Assembly (NCBI GenBank): GCA_024364735.1
Contig: JAGFNQ010006426.1
Location: 288,740 to 352,739, forward strand
Source: Boesenbergia rotunda
Taxonomy: Eukaryota > Streptophyta > Magnoliopsida > Zingiberales > Zingiberaceae
Direction: 5' to 3'
Length of the DNA stretch: 64,000 nt
Shown in pieces: positions 56,378 through 64,000 of the stretch. The position numbers and the translations under genes are program-made. Below the pieces are notes generated by a model. That model searched no databases and had not been told where the DNA came from. It saw only the letters and a program-made list of their open reading frames with translations. Within the stretch, counting starts at the first letter, position 1. Each line of letters starts with the position of its first letter.

Positions 56378-56834
56378 GTTAGGACCGATAGACGAGCTAG
56401 AGGGGGGGTGATTAGCTCCGATTTGCTTGTAGATGATTTGTCGCGGCGGAAGACTTCAAGCAATGCTAACACTTTGGATTTTACTTGGTATCCACCCCGG
56501 CCGGGTGACTAATCCAAGGATCCACTCTCCTCACTCTCTCATACACTATGAAAGATCTCCTTCTTGAGGTGGAGAAACCTCTTACAAGCTTTCACAAAGA
56601 TACAACAAGATTACAAAACAAAATATAAATAAAATCTTACAAGATTTATAATGAATAAACTCTCTTTGCTTTCCTTGCTATCTTCAAGCTTATGATTGCC
56701 TCTAGAACTTTGGAAATGCAACAGCAATATCCTCCAAGGCTTCCCTTGAGATGACACTGATGAAGGAGAAGAAGGGGAGAAGTGTTGTGGCTCAAAACCT
56801 GCGTGAAACCCCTTATACCCGACGCCTAGGGTTT

Positions 56835-57270
56835 CCTAATCGATTACCCAATCGATTACCACGTAGACTTAGCCGTTCAACGGCTAATTTTTGAACCTTA
56901 ATCGATTAGCCAATCGATTAAGACTGCCCTTAATCGATTGACCAATCGATTAAGGGAAGGTTGAATCGATTATCCAATCGATTCAGCCACCTTCTGTTCT
57001 CGCAACAAAACTCTCTTAATCAATTACCCAATCGATTACAGTCCTTCTTAATCAATTACCTAATTGATTACGGTCCTTCTTAATCAATTACCTAATTGAT
57101 TACGGTCCTTCTTAATTAATTACCCAATTGATTAAGATCCTTCTTAATCAATTACCCTTCTTAATCAATTGCCCAATTGATTAAGACCCTTCTTAATCAA
57201 TTACCCAATTGATTAAGATCCTTTCTATTCTCGCAGACAACAACCCAATCGATCTCCCAATCGATTGAGT
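56835..57270. repeat. AATCGATT / AATCAATT palindrome array in LTR F
   Basis: Units such as aatcgattacccaatcgatt and aatcaattacctaattgatt. Both half-sites change from cgat to caat/ttga together, so the palindrome is kept. Confidence 0.85.
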
Positions 57271-57317
57271 CCAACCTAACTTGTGTTCACGGTCAACCCC
57301 TTTGACCAACCTGGATT

Positions 57318-57745
57318 TCTCCATCCTAGCTCTCAACTAGGACTTAACCTGATTCCCAACCAGGTTTGCCTAACCCTCGAGTTAGGTCTAGTCTCTCGGT
57401 AGACTTCCACCTTGCTAGCGTGCGATCTACCCGATCCACCTGGACTTCACCTAGTCCCACTAGGTCTTTTCCCATTGCCAGCGTGCGATCTCGCCGATCC
57501 ACCTGGACTTCACCTAGTCCCACTAGGTGTGCCTAGTCCCACTAGGTCTTTTCCCATGCCAGCGTGTAATCTCCCTGATCCACCTGGACTTCACTTAGTC
57601 CCACTAAGTCTTTTTCCATGCCAGCGTGCGATCTCCCCGATCCACCTGAACTTCACCTAGTCCCACTAGGTGTGCCTAGTCCCACTAGATCTTTTCCCAT
57701 GCCAGCGTGCGATCTCCCCGATCCACCTGGACTTCACCTAGTCAA
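57318..57745. repeat. Mini-hairpin and direct repeat array in LTR F
   Basis: cctagctctcaactagg, cctgattcccaaccagg and cctaaccctcgagttagg are followed by four direct copies of a ~110-bp unit containing ccagcgtgcgatct, atccacctggacttcacc and cctagtcccactagg. The last unit type also occurs in LTR B near 10520-10680. Confidence 0.8.
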
Positions 57746-57906
57746 GTCTCCAGTCAACCTTGACCCACTTGACATCATTCGACATTCAAACATAATTATC
57801 AAACATCGAACCATCCAAACATAAGCTCACCAAGCTTATCAGACATCGGCTCACCCGAGCCTAGTCAACCTAGGTCAACCCTGACCTAACCAAGATTGCA
57901 CCAACA

Positions 57907-57921
57907 ATTTCCCCCTTTTTG
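57907..57921 (-). other. Polypurine tract of Sirevirus F
   Basis: On the minus strand this reads tcaaaaagggggaaat just before TGTTGG, the usual primer for plus-strand synthesis. A second tract (ctccccctttgac) lies near 57973, consistent with the multiple tracts of Sireviruses. Confidence 0.85.
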
Positions 57922-58391
57922 ATGTTTGATAATATGTTTGAGAATGACTATTCCCTATTAGCCTTTCAATCTTCTCCCCCTTTGACACACATCAAAAACA
58001 TTCCCCGAGAGTCTATGTGATCAAAGGCATGCCCAACGAAAGTCCCATACCTTCCATTTGAACCCATGCTCAACCTTGAGCATTCATCATAATGAAGATT
58101 TTCAATCTTCATTCTTTCACTTATCCAAAAATAAAAATTTAAACTCATGCTTTTAAGGAAGACCGTCCCCTCAAAACATGCTCTAACCCTCCATCATTGC
58201 ACCAACAATGATGTTTGAGTTCCTAAAACTTTAGGAAATCTCAACTCGAGGTTATGAGATTTAGAGATTCAAAACTTGAATCAAAACCTCTCCTTAACCC
58301 TATAGTTTTCACCAAAACTATCTCTCTTTTGATTTCACAATGAAATTTACCCAAATATACTTATGAAAGTAATTCAAGGGTCTAGGGATTG
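57922..58391 (-). mobile_element. Sirevirus F 3' internal non-coding region
   Basis: There is no coding homology. The sequence carries additional purine tracts on the minus strand. It is interrupted by the solo LTR that begins at 58397. Confidence 0.7.
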
Positions 58392-58396
58392 TTAGG

Positions 58397-61300
58397 TGAT
58401 AGATACCATTTTGTTGATTATTTTAATTGCTAAAATCCATGTTTGACCTATGTTTTTATTGCTTAATTGTGAAATTATCCTAGGTTTTAGAACTTACTCT
58501 TATTTTGGACTTAATTGCAAATTCACATATATTTGAATTATTTGGCCACTAAATTCTTGATCTATTTTTGTAGGCATCAAAGGTTTATGGACCTAGGGCA
58601 CAGTGGGTCAAACTTGAGTCGGAAGTGTTAAGACCAAAAGAAATTTAGATATCTCCACAATGGTATGATATTGTCCACTTTGGGCCTTAACCCTCATGGT
58701 TTTGCTCTTGGGCTCTCCCAAAAGGCCTCATGCCAATGGAGATATCTTTTTCCCTTATAAGCCTATGATCTTTCCCATGTGTTTTCGATGTGGGACTATG
58801 TTTGCAACCTTGCAACCCCAACAGGAAGTGACCCGGATCAAGTTATCAAGATTAGGATTAAATCTGGGTCGTCTGATTCAAGAGCGGCTAGATCTGAGCC
58901 ATCCGGGACTATCTGAAGCAATCCGAGCTAGGGTTAGGGTTGATCAAGCACTCTGATAAAGATCTGAAGGTTTCATCCCAATCAGAGCTCATTCAACCGT
59001 TGGATCAAGCTCGGAGGGCTCTAGATCATCCATTCAAAGATTAGGTTAATCTGGACCATCCATTGCACATCTGGAGGATCCGAGCTACCATGAGGTAGAT
59101 CCTGACCCCAGATCATCATCATCAAAATTTGGATCAAATCAGAGCAAGATCAGCCGTTGGATTCATCCAAATCAATCTGGACCGTCCATTCCTATGTATT
59201 TAATCAGAAATCCTGCGCAGCTCACCCTCGTCGCGTCTCCGCGGTTTCTTCGCGTTCTTCAGCATAGTTCTTCGTTTTCTTAGCTAGTTTCTTCAATCCA
59301 AGGGGCGCGACCCCTCAATCCCTTTCTTAGATCATGTGCTAGGTCATTTGGAAGGTTTCTTGGTGAATTTTCAGCTCTCAATTGCCCACGAACAGAGCTG
59401 TTGAGAGGTTTCCGCAGTTTTGTCCAATTGCTGCCTTTGGATCGGTTGTGCTCCATTTCCATCCACCCGAGCTTCTGGAGGGGTTCCCTAGATTGCTTGG
59501 ATCATCCCCAACTCATCATCAATCGCGGACACAGCTGAATTGAAGGATACCGAATGGGAATTTCAGATTTGAGCAAGCTGAGCTGGATTTGAATCGCAGA
59601 GACAATTTCTTGATGATTTGTTGAGCTTGCGGGTCCGAGGCTCACCCTTGCGTGACGAACAAGGAGTATTTGAGCTAAGGGAGGATTGAGGAGTAGATTC
59701 TTTATTGAATTTTCGAATTCTTAGCTGTAATTTCGTTTCTGCATTTTGTTCTGTTTCTATAATTCGAATCAGCTGCTTAGTTTCGTTTCTAATTTGTTTA
59801 TGCCATAATTTAGTTTTGAATCTTCAAGTTAGTTAGCTAATGAGCTTGTTTAGTGCACACTTGCTTTTAATTTTATGTTAATTCCTGTCTAGTTGCTTTC
59901 GTTTCAGTTTTGTCAGCTCCTTCCCTGCGTATCAGAATTTTTCCCTGCGTATCATAATTTTTTCCTACGTATCACTTTGTTTACCTGCATTTCAATTAGT
60001 TCTTTTGAATTGAGATTGAACTTTCGTTTGTCCTCTGAATTTACATTGCAAATTGTTTTTATTACATTGCAATTAGTTGCAATTGTTGTGTGCCTATTTC
60101 TAATTGCGTGCCAAATCAATTTCTGAAATTTCAGCTTAAGTCTGCAAGTTTTTTTTCTTTCAGTTTTAGTTTCTGATTTTAGTGTCAAGTGAACCTTAGT
60201 TCATTTCGAGCCTTCCTGCACTTAGATTAGTGATGCAAATTCATTCTGAAAGTGATAATTTCAGCATTTGATCTGGTGTCAATTTCTGCATTCGATTCAT
60301 GCGGCAATTCTGAATTTAACTCAGCATTTGATTTCTGTTCTGAATTTTTATCTGCATTGTTGAAATTCTGTTTTCATTTCTGATTTACTTCATTCATCCA
60401 CGCATAGCAGTTTATCAATCTCTTTGTCTTCCAAGTGAATTGACAGTTTAAATTTCAGAGTTGGGAGTTTATATTTCCTGCATTAGTATCAATTTTCAGC
60501 ACATCCATTGTTTCTGAACGAGTATCAAGCTGATCACTTCTTCTCTTTGTACCAAGTGCAGTTTAGGCAATTGTTTGAAATCAAGTTAAAGGGAAATTTT
60601 CGAATGTGCTATGGTGTATGAAGCTGTCTGTTTTTATCCAGATTGTTTCTGAAATTCCAACTTCAATCATGCACATCAGTTTAGTTCTGAAATGTTGTTT
60701 CACTGAGTTGTGTTTCTGCACTTATTCACTGCTAAAATTCTGCAATTGAATCTGAACTTACTAATCTATGCATTCGATAGCTTCAATTTTATTGTTCAGT
60801 GTTTCAGTTATCATTGCTGAAGTTGTATGAATGGAGTTAGCTTTGCTGAATTTCATCTAAACTCTGATTTGAGTGATTAATCTCAGCTGTCTTGTTTATT
60901 TCTTTGCAATTGGTTCGCTGCCTTCATATGCTGATTTCTTGCATTCCAATTCTGCACTGAGTTTGTCCCTTATTTCCTGCCTTCATTGCTGAACTTCTTA
61001 ACCCATTCTTGCACAGCACTTCAGAATTAGACTTACCTTTACAGTTGAATTGCTAAGAGTCATTTGGGAGTTGTCGGTTATAGCTCTACATGGAGTATAA
61101 AGCTTTTTGGCACATAAGTTTGTAACCTTACGTATCAAGTTCTCCTTTTATTCATTGCTACAATTGTGTCAAGGGAAGTTTCGATTTTTAAAGACAATTC
61201 CTGAAGTTAAATTCAATTTGCAGTGTACTTTTGCAATTGAGTTCAGATTTGTTCTCCGAAGGTGGTTAAGTTGCATTGGTTGATTAAGTCTCCCAAAGGA

Positions 61301-61606
61301 AGTTCATTAGCTACCATTTCATTGTTTAGTTCATTGGGTTAAGTTTCTTCTCTTTTAATTGCGATTTCATTGCCGATTCATAACCCAAACCCTAATTTTA
61401 TTTGAAACCCAAAATTCACAAACGACACATAAATACAAGCTCGAATCACACAACGTCAACTAGCCCTGAGAAAAATACGACCTATGGCCCCTTTACTACG
61501 TTCTCATTCTTGATTGCAAAAAGAGTTTCCAGCATTTTATAAATTCTAAATTCTGATGGATCCACACATTTCGTGACAACTTTAATTAGCTAAATTGGGT
61601 CCGTCA
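58397..61606 (+). mobile_element. 3.2-kb solo LTR (probable Ty3-gypsy, Athila/Tat-like) with TSD TTAGG
   Basis: It begins TGATAGATACC and ends ...GGGTCCGTCA, flanked by TTAGG at 58392-58396 and 61607-61611. Inside, atatctccacaatggtatga and cccttataagcc (near 58650-58760) look like an LTR promoter with a TATA-like box. The end-proximal stretch aaaaatacgaccta (near 61471) is wording often seen near Athila-type LTR ends. No protein-coding sequence is present. Confidence 0.82.
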
Positions 61607-61611
61607 TTAGG

Positions 61612-62960
61612 TTACTCAAAAATGGGTTATTGGACTGAAAACAGACAGTTTCAGTCTCACAAATCGATTGGTGTTGGGAACCAATTGATTACGTTGTGCC
61701 TTAATCGATCAACTGATCGATCACTGCTGACTGTAATCGATCAACGTATTGATTACGCAAGCTTCTGTGCTCGCAAAAAGGATCTACCAATCGATTGGCT
61801 ACTGTCCCAATCGATCACTTGATCGATTGAGAGTTTCTGATTTCTGAAAACAATTTCAGATTGAATTTCAGAAACTCCTAAATAATTCTACAAAATTCAA
61901 AAAATCTTGAAATTTTGTGTAGACATTATTTATGACATATACTATCATGGAAAAATAGTTTTCTATGGAAATAACCTTCATTTCCAAAGATTGACACAAA
62001 ATTGGAAACCATTGAAATACTTCAATGTTTCACTTGTTTTGTATCCATTTCATCAATGATGAGTGCCATCAAAAGATAGTCTTCACCAAGGTTTTTCAAA
62101 ATAGTTTTGAAATGATTTTCAAAAACAATATCCAACCATGTTCTTTGGGCTACATACACATGACTTGTACATTAGTTTTCCCAATGATTGAAGTTCATTT
62201 ATATTCATGTTTTGATGAACCTAAAACTCAATTTTAATGCACTTTATCAACACCTTGAGTTTTGTTCATCTTCCTAACACCTCACTTGTATCTAGTGTGT
62301 CTCCAAACACATACAAGTCAACTTATGGTTTTAGTGAGATGTGAAAGTCATGTTCTCCCTAAACTAAGGGTTAATGCATTTCTATCTAGGCATTATAAAC
62401 TTTGATCATCCACCTAGGATGTCAATTAATGCCAATGTTCTTAATTTCAATAAAAATTGACTTAATGCATGGTAATGATTATGACATGCATCATATGAGG
62501 ATTTTTTTTAAAAAAATTATAGCTAGATGATGCATGTATGACATGAAATGACATGTACTATTTTCATAATAAAATATGAATGATGGATTATGATGTCATG
62601 GCATGTGATAGGGTATACAAAACATGGCATAATAACACAAAAGAAAATACCTAGATTTCCTATCTAAGTATCAATAACTCATCGCTAAGTTATTGATAAT
62701 CCTAACTTTGCCCCTAATTTCCAAGATAATGCCAAAACTCCCAACTTGGCCTATCTTTGGATTCTAACCTAGTTGTGCCAACTTTTATTAAGTTCAATCT
62801 TCCAAAAATATAGTGTGGCACAATTTTACTCTTCCTAGAGTAAACAATTGATTCTTTCATTTTCAAGGATAGTAACTCCTTGAAAATGTCCCAAAGTGCC
62901 AACTTCATCAAGGTTAGGTTAACTACCCTTCCAATTTGAGTTGACACTCCCTAGACCTAT
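61612..62960 (-). mobile_element. Sirevirus F internal region between gag and the solo LTR
   Basis: No protease, integrase or RT homology in any frame. 62700-62950 is homologous to 56160-56377 of element E. Palindromes of the type aatcgatcaactgatcgatc occur at 61695-61830, like those of the LTR. The rest is A/T-rich and unremarkable. Confidence 0.65.
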
Positions 62961-64000
62961 CTAGGGTGTTGCAAACACACTCTTAGGAACCCAAAACCTA
63001 TTGGCGCTCCTTGAGTGTTCTAGGTATTCATTAGGGATAACTTCCCTTGATACCTTCCTAATGACCTTTTTAGACTTCTCCAAAGTCTTAGTCATGTTGA
63101 TCTTGTCTTGGTCAACCCTAGGGATGGCTTCCCTTGTGGCCTTGACTTGACTTCTTGCCCTAGATTGAGTTCCATACCTATATGGGACTCTATGATAGGA
63201 TGGACCATCATCCTTGGTTTTAGGTTTGTATCCCAAACCTTTCTTACTCCTAGAGGGTCCTTGATTTCCTAAATCTAGGGTTTGAATTTTTGATCCCTAA
63301 AATATATTTTCTATTTTCTTAAGGGATTTTTCAAATTTATCAAGTTTTGACCTCAAAACTTGATTTTCAATCATTACCTCATCAAAACTTGGTTTTCTAA
63401 TATAGCCTTGGTGATTGTTCTTCTTGGCCTTGTATTGGGTAGGTCTACCGTGGAAAGTTCTATTTTGCTCCCTATCCTTAGATGTGGTAGTCCTAGCATG
63501 GAAAGCCCTATAGTTTTTCTTAGGTTTCTCATGCCTCCTATGTTCATGATAAATAGCATTAAAATGATAATACTTATTTCTAGCATGCATATTATCATGA
63601 TGAAAGTAAGTACCATTACCTAATGGTACCTTAGTCTTATTCTTGGAGGCTCCCCCTTGATTTGAGCTCCTCCTCTTTGTCTTGGTTGGATCTTTCCCCT
63701 TTTGACATTGATTTCGATAATGTCCCTTTTGTTTACATGAGAAGCACACAATGTGCTTCTTATCCTTCTTTACTTTGAGGCCGACCTTCTTTGGCTTCTC
63801 CTTAGTCTTGGGTGTCACCAACACCTTCTTCTTGACCAATTTTGGACACTTATTCTTATAGTGTCCTTTTCCCCTATACTCAAAGCAAATAATATGATCT
63901 TTATTTTTACAAATTGAAATTTTTATACCTTTGCTTGTAGGGGTGACACTTCCTTCCTCTTCATTGACATTGGAAAATGATGTTGAAATCTCTTCTTATT
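62961..64000 (-). pseudogene. Sirevirus F gag, C-terminal half, running off the window
   Basis: The minus-strand frame has a first knuckle in which the second cysteine is tyrosine (CFEYRGKGHYKNKC near 63885-63845) and an intact second knuckle CFSCKQKGHYRNQC (63748-63707). Then come Lys/Arg/His-rich sequence, a coiled-coil-like IENQVLRSKLDKFEKSL and, after a TAG at 63297-63299, the end with SANRFWVPKS, stopping at 62961. It would bind element RNA. In-frame nonsense and the altered finger suggest an old copy. Confidence 0.8.

Larger units (their letters stand above)
56378..57906 (-). mobile_element. 3' LTR of Sirevirus F
   Basis: On the minus strand it starts TGTTGGTGCAATC at 57906, directly after a polypurine tract, and ends ...CCTAACA at 56378. 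It is 1529 bp. It carries aatcgattacccaatcgatt palindromes (56835-57270) and mini-hairpins plus longer direct repeats (57300-57740). It sits inside Sirevirus E; the neighbouring atgcc (56373-56377) is a candidate TSD whose partner is outside the window. Confidence 0.85.

Noticed and set aside
57412..57824. Repetitive LPDPPGLHLVPLG-type frames
   Set aside because: Translation of a direct-repeat array within LTR F, not a gene.

Overview
This window is nuclear DNA from a flowering plant, probably a monocot. A Zingiberales-type genome is only a guess from general character. The evidence is one spliced plant gene with GT-AG introns, surrounded by plant LTR retrotransposons (Sirevirus-type Ty1-copia and large LTRs that look like Ty3-gypsy), hAT and PIF/Harbinger DNA transposons, tRNA-derived SINEs and a broken endogenous caulimovirid. 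There is no prokaryotic gene organisation, rRNA gene, intact tRNA gene or CRISPR array.

The one intact host gene is a sterol 3-beta-glucosyltransferase (UGT80 family) on the + strand. I could assemble 14 exons from ATG 25571 to TGA 49679, all with GT-AG borders and compatible phases, giving 589 codons. The gene is stretched to 24 kb. Intron 7 holds an 8.6-kb hAT element, which itself contains a large LTR, a perfect 494-bp palindrome and a MITE. Intron 9 holds a SINE. Intron 11 holds an inverted and broken pararetrovirus copy plus two SINEs.

Left of the gene (1-24729) is a deep nest. A hAT element (hAT-2, right end near 20718) was split by two LTR insertions. One is an LTR, B (8693-10738), which received Sirevirus A (minus strand, 2204-8692), which in turn received a + strand Sirevirus whose 3' LTR is 816-2203. 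The other is a gypsy-type LTR (from 11001), which received solo LTR C (11093-14172, TSD GACTA), which received solo LTR D (12714-13683, TSD ATAAG). A 3-kb PIF/Harbinger-type element (21691-24729, TSD TAA) and a small MITE lie just upstream of the gene promoter.

Right of the gene, Sirevirus E (+ strand, from 50165) carries hAT-3 (53162-55990, TSD AAGGGAAG). It is cut at 56378 by the 3' LTR of Sirevirus F (minus strand), which contains a 3.2-kb solo LTR (58397-61606, TSD TTAGG). In F, gag leads into non-coding DNA and the 3' LTR with no recognisable pol.

The most unusual signal is in the Sirevirus LTRs. Each family carries arrays of short inverted repeats whose stems vary in a compensatory way while the loops stay fixed, plus longer family-specific palindromes. 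The second is a pair of head-to-head palindromic elements with tRNA-like A and B boxes and TG...CA termini (14751-15066 and 32732-33225).
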